Of a DNA stretch of 64,000 bases, positions 10,248 through 22,483 are shown one piece after another. The notes below the pieces were generated by a model. That model worked only from the letters and a program-made list of their open reading frames with translations. It had not been told where the DNA came from and searched no databases. Made by a program: the position numbers and the translations under genes. The first letter of the stretch is position 1, and each line of letters opens with the position of its first letter. Origin of the DNA: Ptychodera flava (taxonomy: Eukaryota; Hemichordata; Enteropneusta; Ptychoderidae); NCBI RefSeq assembly GCF_041260155.1, contig NC_091944.1:25803332-25867331 (forward strand), in the 5' to 3' direction.

Positions 10248-13200
10248 ATGCTGCTAAGAGGCTTTGTTGCAATTCTTCAGCCTCAATTGTAATTTGCGTT
10301 TTTACGTTGTTCTGGATAAATATTGATTATGATCATTTTGGAATAGGCTACCTACCACGACCGAAGATGACACTGACTCCAGAGAAAACCGAAAACAAAA
10401 ACACCTATGGTATAAAAGACACAAGAATTAATGTGAGCTCATCTACTCGAATGAAGTGGCAGCAGACACCTTTTAAATCTGTAAGTGTAAACAATGTTTT
10501 AAGCAGTACTTTTGTCGTTTGGTTTTATATAGTGATATGACTGCCTCTTTTATTGCTTTATTTTTACTACTTCGAAATTAAGTTTTGAAGCCATACAATC
10601 TAGGTAATCTTACACTGCAAATGTTTCTGGTTTGCCGGCAAGCTACATTCAGGCCAAAAATAAACCGGCTTGTTTGTCAGTAAACGGATTGCTTCGAGTT
10701 GTGAATTTTGGCTTATTTTTGGCTTTCTGGCATGCCAAGTCTGGTTTCTGTGCATGCCAGTTTTGTTTTTGATGTGACATATATACAGGCCAAGCATAGA
10801 TCACTTAAGTTTGCCAGCAAGCCAGTCTCTACTGAACAATGGTTTACAGGCAATTCCACCATCATATGAACATGGCTTGCTGATATACCAGAGAATGCTG
10901 AACAGTGGCTTATTTACAAACCCATATCACACTTCTCTGGCTCAACAGTAAGCCAATTCTGGTTCCATCTGGTTTGAAGATGAGCCAATATTAGTGCAAT
11001 GTGGCTTACTGACAGACCAATTTTTTGACTAATTCTGGTTTACAGGTAAGCCACTTTGAGAATTCCTCTGGTTTACCAACAAGCCATTATCAGCTGGCTT
11101 GCAGGCATGCCACTCCAGGGCTATTGTATGGCTTCCTCACAAACCAGTTCAATATGAATCATGGGGGAGGGGGGGGGGGTTGAATAATTATTTCTGACCA
11201 TCTTTCGAATTCAAATTGGATTTCATCAAATTTTGCAGATACAGGGTAGGATATTATCAAATGGAATAGCCTATTGGGTCCTCTATGTGATGAAGCCACA
11301 CTAAGTAGGATTGTACCACATCTGAAACACAGACAACAGCTGTAGTAGTTAGAAATCCTGCAGACTACATAAAAAAAACAACAAAAACAAAGTATTACAA
11401 TTAATCTCAGACTAAAATTTATTGCAATTTGACAAGAAACGAAACAGTAATTGTTGCAAAATAATCAAATCTTATATTTACAAGGGTATACTCACTAAAA
11501 ATGACATTCTTTTGAATGCTACTTGTAAAATCACATTGATAACATAATTTTATGGTATAACATTTAACTCTTGCATCTGATGCCAAATTCCAGCAGTTTC
11601 ACTGGGAAACCCCTGCACACTACAGACTACTCATAATTACCAGGCCATTTACCTCGCATCCCAGTTTAGGCTGATCGCTAGAAGTCTCTACAAATTGAAA
11701 TGTTCCTTTCACACATCTGATGTAATCAAAGTTTGAAACCCCAGATAACTAAGCAGACGTAGCACAACATTGTCTCTTTCCATGCTACAGAATGTAACAC
11801 CTTCAAGAAACGACACAGACTGCTTGTTCCTTCCTAGACTAGCACACCAATAAGCAGGGCAACTTTGCATCTGTGCCTGGCAATCTGAATTTTCCTGCAT
11901 CCTGGAATAAAAAGATGCAAAACTTAAAAATTTTAGGTACAAGATTAGCTCCTGGTAAAACAGCCATAATTTGTACAGAGCTCTAGCATGGGGATGTGTG
12001 CTGTAGGCATGTAATGTGCCAAGCACTATATACATGTACCGAAAGTGCTTTTCACCTCCCTATACCAGGGCCTGTGTTTAGCATTTGTGGCACAGTGATG
12101 AACGCATCCACAGACCAGCCCTGTTGAAATTTTCAGCCCTTTTTTCACCTTGGACACATAGATACTTACCTCCCTGTACTAGTCTTACTGTAATCCACAG
12201 TGCCGTTGTGGCTATGCACACATTCATGTACCAGCTATGTTGGAATTTCCCCAAAACAGAACTGTATACATTGCTGGCTGACTGAGAAGCAGAGGGTCAA
12301 GCAGAGTTTTTCAAACCCTAGTTGCATGTACTATTTGCAAAACTATCGTACTGGACTGTTGACACACTAGGCACATGAATGTGAAATGTAGCTGTCATAT
12401 TTATTTTTCTAACTATGCTGTACTTGGGATATCTTTGTAATAGCTGGTAGTCTCTGTAGTTCCTCAGGGCTGATACAGCTATATGCACATCCCTGAACAA
12501 GCCCTCAGAAAGTATACAGAAGTGTTTGTACTGATTCTGACAGAAATCAGTTCCGGCATATTTAAAGCTCCATTAGCTGTAACTATTGGCAGTTTCGTAT
12601 TAGTTTTATTTTGTGTATGTATTGCAGTTTCTTGTTCTACTTCTCAAGGCATAATGAATATTCAGCATTTAAGGTAATCAACTCAGTTCATATGTGTATA
12701 TTTAGCATTGTTATTGTTGAAAATTGGAATTTCAGTCTGGAAAAAAACTCATTTGTCAACAATATCAGCGGTTGTTAAACATGTAACACAGTATGTTATC
12801 ACCGTATCACCGTTATAATGTACTTATATTAGCGTCATTAACATGAAGACAGGTTTTTACATTTGTCTTATACAGAAGCGTTTGGACTGTTGCTTTTATA
12901 GTTAAATTTAACAGGCTACTTTCAATGTATCTTATTACGTCCGCAGGTCAATACAAATTCATCTACACGCTTTCTGCTGTATATCAATGCCATAGGACGC
13001 GGTGGCCCAAACTGTCAGTACGGTCATTTTAGATCTGCTGTGCAATACGCTGTCACGCAAAATCGTTCTTTAGTGAACGCAATTGTGTTTTATGAACATC
13101 GTATGTTCGCTGCGCAAGCACATGAACAAGCGAGAGACACAAGAACACTAGAAGAGACATTTGATATCAACCAGTTGAAGACAATTGTAAATATGATCTC

Positions 13201-16200
13201 TCTGGAAGAATTCAACGCAAATTGCAACAAAACAGTTGAAACTCTCTTAACATCTCCTAAAGGAGGAAGGCATGTTATGCATGCGTATTCAATTTCTGCA
13301 GAACTTTATCGTTCTGCTTTCGGTGTAGCACTACCAGATTACGAACAGCTACCGGCAACAAATGATCAACTTTTAGAGCAACTTGAAGCAGCGTCTTCGA
13401 TGAACTGTGTTGGAGTTTGGGCCCTACAATTTGGAGGTCTTTCCGCAAGGACTACTGGTGAAAAAGTCATCGAGCATCTGGTACCGTCACCAGGTATACA
13501 GCATGCAGCGGAGAGCATTCGTAAAAATGTATTGAAGGGACGGCCATACCTTGCAATTCATTGGAGGAACAAACCGAATGAACTGTAAATAAGCTTTTAA
13601 TAAATAGTAAATAAGAATTTCGTACTAAGCAATTTGAAGTTGTGTACAGACAGTAAAATGATCTTGCAACGGTTTATAATAGCACGAATTGGAATTAAAT
13701 GCGGTGAATTATAATTAGTTTCCCTCCTTATTTTGGATGTAGGATAGGTTTAGTCAGACATTTTCATTAGTTTATGAGACTATTTTCTCACATTCCTATG
13801 AGCAAACTAAACCATGATTTGAAAACTTTCAAAGCTCAATTGTATATTTCGATTTAATTAATGAGCTTAGGAAATATTAAGCCAATTTCAATACTGTTAA
13901 TATGACTATATGCGTTTAACATAACGTAAACTATGATGTAAACATGACGTATACGATGCAAAGTCATGTAATGTCTCGCCCAGAGACGATTGCCTACACT
14001 TGCGGTCTATTCTAAAAAAGAAACGTGAACAATATGTAATGTCAAGTACTTTAGCTTTGTGGAAATATTTTAAAGCTGGCATTGCAATGATTTTATCGTT
14101 ATGCTATTGCTTCATACAGAAATTTGACCATTTTTTAAAATTCTCTACACAAAGCTTGTCGATTTTGATTATTTTTTTGCAGATACAAAGCAATGTGTGA
14201 ACATGTCGACAATGGCGATAATAAAAAATGTGAATACTACAGGCGGGACCTTGGACTAATGATGAATCTAACGCGCAACATTGCTAACTCTATTCAGAAT
14301 TTCATAAAAACCAACAATTTAACGCAGGTGTACGTTGCTACTCCACCTATCTCAACGGTAAGTTCTTGAAATCTATTATGCTGACTCATTATTTTGTATT
14401 CCATAATGTAGAGTAATGTAAGCAATTGTATAGGATTATTTTAAATGTCACTGTCCGTTGTTTGTTGGAGGTATGAAAACTTATAACACCACAATACTGA
14501 GTATAGATTTGCAGGGAGTTTCTGAGAGGGGCAAAACAATTTGTTGGAGATGACCCTATTCAAGTTTCTACAAAGTGTGCAGTATTAAAGCCCCAATATG
14601 TGCTTATTTTATGCATTATTTTCATGATTTTATTTCCAAACCAAAGTTAGTTTGTGTAAATGTGTGAACTGAAGGACTTGTATTGAAGTATCACAGCTCG
14701 CTTATTTTGATCATGCCAACGCATTTTAACAGGTTAAATTATAGACGGGTTCCGCACCAATATAATGGCGCCCCAACGGGAAAATATAAAACGAGTATTT
14801 CCTGCACGTACACATCGTGATCATACCAGAAACAAGCATGATCCCTTTTACTTGAATGCACATTACACGATGGCCAACATTTTGTTGTTTTAATCTTTAT
14901 TTCCTCTGTCATATGATTAGTTTTTGAAAATGGCGGGAAATCTAAAATGACGTTAAAACCTTTGAATTTACATGCCACTTTTGACAGTCATGGCAGCGTT
15001 ATACACTTTTTTAGTCTCTAATGGGTCTTATTCAAAGAAAACTCTTGGTAAACTAAGGATATTTTGACATCGGTTTCTTAAACATACGCAGCTATTGGGG
15101 CTTTAAATAATAGCATAGTAATGAACCTTCCAATGCTCAAACTCAGTGTATCCCGCCAGACAAAATCAACCGGCGACGCCTGGCATAGGGATCGTCTAAC
15201 ATTCTCACAATAAGCTATAATGTGAACAGGATTTCACTAAACGTAGAGTATGAGTGTATCTATCATTTGTGATAAATGGAAAAATTAGGTAGTACGCCCC
15301 TCGAAATAAAAGGCTTAAACTTTTATTCCAAACTTTCGTAATCAAACTTCAAACTTTTTCCTTTCACTCTCAAGAATGAAAAGCGTACATCATCGTAAAA
15401 AATAAACTGTAAAATATTTACCGACAGGCTATTTCAAAATGACCACCGTCCCTGTGTTAACTCTATGGGCAACATGAATTTTTGATTTTCAAGAAATTGA
15501 GCTTAAGAAACTATTAATTACAGTAACTCTATGATCTTAATATTACAGCCCTCAGAAGTGGTGAACCATGTTGTTGATTTTATATATTTTTATAAAATTG
15601 TTTTGCACAAACAGTCAACCCCCCCCAAATTATACAAATTGAGATAAAAAAGCGAAAATAAAATACTCACGATCAAAAGCTATTGGGCAGGGGATGTGGT
15701 ACTGGACTCTCTATTGACTCCTGCCCTGTAGCTATAATATTTCATTAATTGTTTGGTACGCTTTTCTCGACATTAAGGACAAATAAACATGTAAATGTAT
15801 TCTTGCTGCATGATAAAACAGCTAGTTTATTTCATACATTTCCAATTCCAGATGCTCTCTTTGCAAAAATCAACATTCTCATTTTAGTACATAGCACACT
15901 CCATGAGTCGTTGATCATATGTTTACTTTTATCGGCAATTTGTTGTCAAGGATAATGTACCCTTATGTTTTGTAGAACTTCGTGCGAGTACTTCGGAGTC
16001 TAGGGGTCGCAAATACCTTTTCTGCTGAAAATATTACAAATGACAGACATGCTGAAGAGAAGAACGACCCTTATATATGGTCTCTTATTGAACAAGACCT
16101 CTGCGCAAGTAAGTTTACATGTGCCAAATCTTATGTTTAGGTAAAACAATTCTCTACCACTTAAGCTTACCTATTCTATGAACAACCGTTCGATGCACCA

Positions 16201-17527
16201 TCGCATTTTTAGGTCAGTCTACGCAAAAGAGTCTGTGCAAAGTAATCTATCAATTTGTTGCAGGCGATACCTTCCTTTTTTCGTTACCAATCTACCAGAT
16301 TTAAAGATATCTGAAATTCAAAATAGCCGCTTTGCCCTGTGTTATCCATGTACAGAAACGACATTTACGAGTTTTGCAAAATCCAAACGGGGAACCATAG
16401 TTGATAGTAGACAGTGTCCATAATTCATGGCTTTCAAGTGCGAGTATTAGTTATTTTTAATGTCAGTTGCCAGTGTGAATCTACTAATCCGACATTAGGA
16501 CGATAGTGTTGCGTTTCATTTGATGAAAGGGGAGCACAACTTCAATGTTCTCAGCACTATGGAAATCATTATTGACAACGTTTTACACTACATGAAAAGT
16601 AGTTGTTTTAATCCTTAGTAGATGATCGGTCTTCCACAATGGAATGCAATGGCAACGTTTTCAGCATACAACTGTACATGTTACCTTACATTTAACTTAA
16701 GAATGCTTTTTGAAGAACATTTTTTTCATTCCCTATAACGAAATATATACTCTCACATTAACTACATTTTTGTCACAAACACCTCTTCTCATGAAGCATT
16801 TAATAATGATAATTTACATAATTTACTTCAATGTTCTCAGCACTATGGAAATCATTATTGACAACGTTTTACACTACATGAAAAGTAGTTGTTTTAATCC
16901 TTAGTAGATGATCGGTCTTCCACAATGGAATGCAATGGCAACGTTTTCAGCATACAACTGTACATGTTACCTTACATTTAACTTAAGAATGCTTTTTGAA
17001 GAACATTTTTTTCATTCCCTATAACGAAATATATACTCTCACATTAACTACATTTTTGTCACAAACACCTCTTCTCATGAAGCATTTAATAATGATAATT
17101 TACATGAAATATAGATTTTATATTAAAGTAAAATCGTTAAAATGCCTGTTTTCTCAAAAGTACCGTTGAATATTCTGACCTGAAATAGTTATTGAAGGCA
17201 AAGCCACTTCAGAAGAAGAGAAATTGAGTTGTTGACGGAACGTCTCAAATTACTTATATTTTTGTTTTACATATGGCGCTCTGCAAATGCAGATATTCGT
17301 GGCACTTGAATATTCCCTGTTAATGATTCTCCTTCACAGGAAAAGAATAATTATTTCATGTTGTATTTTTTTTTCTCTTTGCAGATGCCGACGTATTTAT
17401 TGGGCACTACAACAGTACTTGGTCGAGGAGAGTTCATGACAGAAGGTTGGGGAATATGGCGAAATATCTGACAATTAAGGACTTTGCAGCTAAGTCTACG
17501 ACTGAACTTTTTAGCCGCCGTCGCTAG
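10160..17527 (+). CDS. O-fucosyltransferase-like type II membrane protein, copy A (five exons; start altered)
   Basis: Coding exons: 10248-10480 (canonical start), 12947-13584, 14183-14357, 15976-16108, 17385-17527, all with GT-AG borders and phases 0, 2, 0, 1 as in copies B and C. The lumenal part has the O-FucT pattern: LLYINAIGRGGPNCQ near its N-terminus, AIHWRNKPNE at the end of exon 2, VYVATPP in exon 3, SLIEQDLCA in exon 4 and HYNSTWSRRV in exon 5. The likely reaction is fucose transfer from GDP-fucose to protein in the ER or Golgi (family inference). Oddity: exon 1 is one base shorter than in B and C (233 against 234), so the usual ATG at 10248 reaches a stop within 15 codons. An ATG at 10160 is in frame with the rest of exon 1 and would give a longer, different N-terminus that keeps part of the hydrophobic segment. 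Either the start has moved or copy A is a young pseudogene. Confidence 0.7.
10248..10480 (+). CDS. exon 1 of copy A (one-base deletion)
   Basis: Homologous to 22250-22483 and 36872-37105. Compared with those, one base is missing at GCAATTCTTCAGCC, so MLLRGFVAIL shifts out of frame. From there on the alternative frame reads SASIVICVFTLFWINIDY and the stem up to the donor GTAAGT. Confidence 0.8.
10607..11155. repeat. degenerate array of CTGGTTTGC / GCAAGCCAG motifs
   Basis: Roughly twenty short motifs of the type TGGTTTGCC, GGCTTGC, GCAAGCCA, GGTAAGCCA and GGCATGCCA occur every 20-40 bp in both orientations. They form many small stems. There is no constant unit length, so this is not a simple tandem repeat. 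Confidence 0.7.
12045..12520. repeat. weak ~110-bp degenerate repeats
   Basis: Segments beginning CCTATACCAGGGCC, CCCTGTACTAGTC and similar, followed by GCACA-ATG-TTGAAATTT-like strings, recur three or four times with strong divergence. Confidence 0.35.
12947..13584 (+). CDS. exon 2 of copy A (main catalytic exon)
   Basis: 638 bp, entered in phase 0 after ...CCGCAG and ending in phase 2 before GTAAAT. It encodes VNTNSSTRFLLYINAIGRGG through AIHWRNKPNE. About nine residues of 212 differ from copy B. Cysteines at GPNC, NANC and SMNC are conserved in all copies. Confidence 0.88.
14183..14357 (+). CDS. exon 3 of copy A
   Basis: 175 bp after TTTGCAG, ending before GTAAGT in phase 0. Encodes YKAMCEHVDNGDNKKCEYYR through QVYVATPPIST. 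The VYVATPP string is the Rossmann-type strand-loop expected just before the last part of an O-FucT domain. Confidence 0.85.
14585..15106. mobile_element. 522-bp TTAA MITE in intron 3 of copy A
   Basis: Ends TTAAAGCCCCAATA and TATTGGGGCTTTAA are inverted repeats. Copies B (24658-24661) and C have an intact, empty TTAA site in the same context (GTGTGCAATATTAAATAATAG), so the insertion and its TTAA duplication can be read directly. No transposase inside. Confidence 0.92.
15976..16108 (+). CDS. exon 4 of copy A
   Basis: 133 bp, phase 0 to phase 1. Encodes NFVRVLRSLGVANTFSAENI through SLIEQDLCA. The EQDLCA-(N)AD join with exon 5 matches the E-x-x-x-C-x-x-A-D pattern of O-FucTs. Confidence 0.85.
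16539..17110 (+). repeat. 286-bp exact tandem duplication in intron 4 of copy A
   Basis: The unit starting ACTTCAATGTTCTCAGCAC at 16539 is repeated from 16825 with essentially no differences. Copies B and C carry it once (for B near 27790), which explains why intron 4 is 1276 bp in A but 1001 and 973 bp in B and C. Confidence 0.92.
17385..17527 (+). CDS. exon 5 (last) of copy A
   Basis: 143 bp after TTTGCAG. Encodes ADVFIGHYNSTWSRRVHDRR and continues to the C-terminus LFSRRR before TAG. STWS corresponds to the STFS-type motif near the donor site of O-FucTs. Confidence 0.87.
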
Positions 17528-17564
17528 CGTGAAAGGAATGAAAATTGATATTTTATTGGTTTCA

Positions 17565-17565
17565 A

Positions 17566-17632
<67 letters not shown>
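17565..17632. repeat. (TAG)n microsatellite, probable LINE 3' tail
   Basis: Pure GTA/TAG triplets starting ~40 bp after the stop codon. The LINE remnant that follows is on the minus strand, so this array sits exactly at that element's 3' end. Confidence 0.9.
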
Positions 17633-18150
17633 CTAAAAACACAAGTGATGAAACTCAGAAATTCAGAAAAGGTTGACCATTGTTTACTCTGCAAATTGCA
17701 TTATTAAAGGTCCATGTCAAAATGAACAAGCAAGTCTGTGTTTTGAATCAGTTTGCATTATTAAAATTCTAGAAGTAAGCTTACTCGTACGCAGGTTTAG
17801 AAATTTCAAGGGAATAAACAGGATCAATATCAGCTTAATGTAGTTTGTATAATGTATTTTGTTGATGAATAACTAGATTCGGTCGTCAATTGTCGTCTTA
17901 TAAATGAAAAGAGAAATGGCAGGTTTACTGACTCTGATATTGTTTTCCATTGGTTGATTGATAAAATACCAGGAAATAGGAGTAAATTCATGGGCAGAAC
18001 ATAGAAAAGAAGTTATTCTTGTGACAAGCTCCAGTAACGGCTGTATTTACCGACACTGAAACAGCATATGCATAAAGGAATCTTCCATGTCTTAAAGTGG
18101 GCAATTAGCATCCAAACGAAGACCAACATGCTTTTAGGTTAAAGAGAGGG
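17633..18150 (-). mobile_element. LINE 3' fragment (L1/Tx1-like), copy A flank
   Basis: Closely similar to 28590-29090 and, more distantly, to 43530-44010 where coding sequence is clearer. Minus-strand remnants correspond to the C-terminal cysteine/histidine motif region of a LINE ORF2. Broken and 5'-truncated. Confidence 0.6.
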
Positions 18151-19725
18151 AAGACAATATCTTAAGCGTCATAGATCAATGAATGAACATTGAGAACTTT
18201 TTTTCAGTGAACGCGATGAGTAGAGCATATATCGAGCGAATCAGTACCCTTACTTTTTCTCTTCACTTTTTTATTACTCATCCAACAAAATTTCACAAGA
18301 GACTTTGAGTGAGAAGTCATTTTTAAAAATATTTTCGAACCTTTTAACGTAGTTTTCCTTTGCAGAAACTTTTATTTTTTTCTTTGTTGTTTCGTTTAAT
18401 GAATGCAACCAATCTTGGCTGCCTTGGCAAAACTGCCAAATCAACTATTTTAAGACATAAGTGGCTTTTACCATGCCTTCCTTATTTTTGAAAACCATGT
18501 TATCGGAGCAGCACAATTTAATTATTGTTTGGCCTTGGATATCTTGAATGGTTTGTCCCTAGCTTTGAAGTGCCAGACATACTCAAGCTATGCGTATTTT
18601 TCTGGCGCTAGTTTCTGGACATAAATAAGTGTATCTCGGAAAGATAAAATTTCAGCAAGCATTGTGTCTGCAATGATCTTTGTTATAGACATTAAGAAAT
18701 TAAGAAATAAAAGGAAAATATTTAATCACTTGTCACAAATAGCATTTCAAGAGATGTTGTCCAAAAACAAATTACTAACAAGGATCCAATTAATCTTGAC
18801 ACTACTAAAACGTTTTGGATAAAAAGACCACGTACATTGTTTTCAGATAAATGTACTACATTATCTTTGCTTCCAAGCCCTCTTCGACAAAAAGCAACTG
18901 CATCTTTGACAACACTACAGGTCGAATTTAAAAACTGCATGTTAACATTCGATAACATTCATAATGAAAGCTAGATGAACCAAAGCTGCTAAAGGACTCG
19001 AAGACGGAGCTGTCAAATTCTAGAATTTGTTGACCATCATGTTGCTAGTGGTTCAGCACCACCACATGCAATTCCACCTCCTGCACTCTCAACTGACAAC
19101 ATCAGATCTCCAGATCATAATCAGCTATTTGTGACGAACGCTCTTTTTCATGCACTCTCTTGCATTACATTCGTTGCTGTTTATTCCACTTTGGGATTTC
19201 TTGAAATTTGAAGTACTTCTTAAACAGTGTTAAACAGGAACCTCCCCTCTAAAAGCCGGATTATAGTAAGTCTATGCAAATGTCAGAAAATATCGGACGT
19301 GTCATGGTTATTCTACGGTGCCACAATCCCTCGCAGGGAATGTGCACTACTCAAAGGACGTCTTGTCTTTGGTCTCACAATCCCGTAATTTTGTCATGTT
19401 ACGGCGCCAATTGTCATTGAATCATGACCGGTGAATATATAGCGACTACACGAGTCGAAAATAAACTGAAAAAAATGTGTTTTTATGAGAGAACGGATAT
19501 GTTCTAAACCGTGTGCCCTGAACGATCATTTGACAACATAATATTATGTAAATGCCACGAAACTGCCAATCATGATTGTTCAAATTTTCATACGTCGAAG
19601 ATATGTTTACCCAGATTTAATGCAAGAACGTATCAGTGTAACACACAAAAGAACTAGTAAATGCACCTTTAGTAAATGCTATTGCAACATTCTCATTTTC
19701 GGAATTAAATCTCGTATCAAAACCT
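18151..19725 (+). repeat. 3' flank block of copy A (shared with B and C)
   Basis: Matches 29090-31260 after B (which has an extra insert) and partly 45290-46000 after C. It includes the conserved string CAAAGACGGAGCTGTCAAA-like segment near 19000 and CCTCCCCTCTAAAAGCCGGA near 19241. Small conserved open frames exist on both strands but carry stops in at least one copy, so no gene is called. Confidence 0.65.
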
Positions 19726-19729
19726 CGCG

Positions 19730-19935
19730 GTAAGGAGAATTCAAAATTCGTAATTACGAGAACAAAAACTCGTAGTTAAGAGAATTAAAACTCATAATTA
19801 CGAGATTCAAAACACTTAATTGCGAAAGAAGAACTCGCAATAACGAGATATAAAAACTAGTAATTACGAGAATTAAACTCGTTATTACGGGAATCAAAAA
19901 CTTGTCATTACGAAAATCAAACACTCGACGTCATT
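19730..19935. repeat. CTCGTAATTACGAG minisatellite
   Basis: About nine degenerate ~22-bp units: AATTCGTAATTACGAGAACA, AAACTCGTAGTTAAGAGAAT, AAACTCATAATTACGAGATT and so on. Each unit holds the self-complementary core CTCGTAATTACGAG or a variant. A matching array lies at 31430-31640. Confidence 0.85.
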
Positions 19936-19949
19936 GTTCGAATTATAAT

Positions 19950-20455
19950 AAACTCGTCCCCGGAAAACAGTCTTATGCTTATGATTCGTCCTATAACGGT
20001 GTTTTTGGACCAAAGTGAGGTCCCATCATCAGTCGCTCTATCATTATATATCCCCTCCATTCGGTGTTGTAATCTTTATCTTCCCTCGAGGAGGAGAAGC
20101 CAGATTCGTTATTGACAAAGGCAATCACTATCGTCTGACATATGTTGTGAAGGGCTGTTTTGAGAAACACGTTTTATTTCTTTATGTTTAGCCTTTTGCC
20201 AGAAAACTGCAACCGAATGATGCAATTCGAGGCTGATACGATGCAGTTTATGCAATTATGAGCAGTGTCTTAATTCAAAAACACACTGACACACCCCACC
20301 CCCTCCCCCGCGCATTGAGCATTTCGAAAAAATGGTAAACCCCATGGCCCATGTAAAAAAACAGGATGACCCCTCTGATGAATCCACAGCCCAAAGGCTG
20401 AAGAAAATGACCATTCCCTAAGTGTATCTGTTGTTTCCCCTACGGGAATCAAAAA
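19950..20455 (+). repeat. upstream block shared by copies B and C
   Basis: Nearly the same as 31660-32135 (TTATGATTCGTCCTATAACG to CTTAGTGTATCTGTTGTTTCC). It includes the dispersed repeat also present at 1370-1515. Confidence 0.75.
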
Positions 20456-20463
20456 CTTGGAAT

Positions 20464-21985
<1,522 letters not shown>

Positions 21986-22249
21986 GTGTTATATACGGAA
22001 CAGGATGCCTAGCATTTGTCAGATTTATGCAATTGTTTAATAGGGTATCGTCATTAATACCAACCAGGTTGCCTAAAGCCATTTGTCATAAAGCCATTTG
22101 TCATATTAATATCATGATCTAATCTTTGCAAAGGTTAATGGCTAGCGTTTGGGTTGAGTATCGCAGATGCTCCACCTAGAGAATAATTGTGTCGTTCTCC
22201 ATAAGTTGTGTTCCACAGCAACCTCTCATCTTTGAAAATCAATCGGACC

Positions 22250-22483
22250 ATGCTGCTGAGAGGCTTTGCTGCAATTCTTTCAGCCACAATTGTAATTTGC
22301 GTTTTTACGCTGTTCTGGATAAATACTGATGATGATCATTTTGGAATAGGCTACCTACCACGACCGAAGATGATACTTACTCCAGAGAAAACCGAAAACA
22401 AAAGCACTTCTGGTATAAAAGACGCAAGAATTAATATAAGCTCATCGACGTCAATGAAGTGGCAGCAGACAGCTTTTAAATCT
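22250..22483 (+). CDS. exon 1 of copy B
   Basis: 234 bp, phase 0 at the donor GTAAGT. ATG in context GGACCATGC. Encodes MLLRGFAAILSATIVICVFT and the stem through MKWQQTAFKS. The start is chosen because it gives a type II anchor and is shared by B, C and D. Confidence 0.85.

Larger units (their letters stand above)
10590..12780. mobile_element. ~2.2-kb insert in intron 1 of copy A
   Basis: Intron 1 is 2466 bp here against 539 (B), 882 (C) and 518 (D). Homology with B and C stops after CAATCTAGGTAATC and resumes before TTAGCGTCATTAACATGAAG. The left edge reads TTACACTGCAAATG, reminiscent of the TACACTGTAAA ends of the 47133-54315 element. The 11160-12040 part is unassigned, with a G-run at 11164-11180. 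Confidence 0.6.

Noticed and set aside
17565-17632. CRISPR-like or coding triplet repeat
   Set aside because: Pure trinucleotide array after a stop codon in eukaryotic DNA with no spacers; better explained as a LINE tail.
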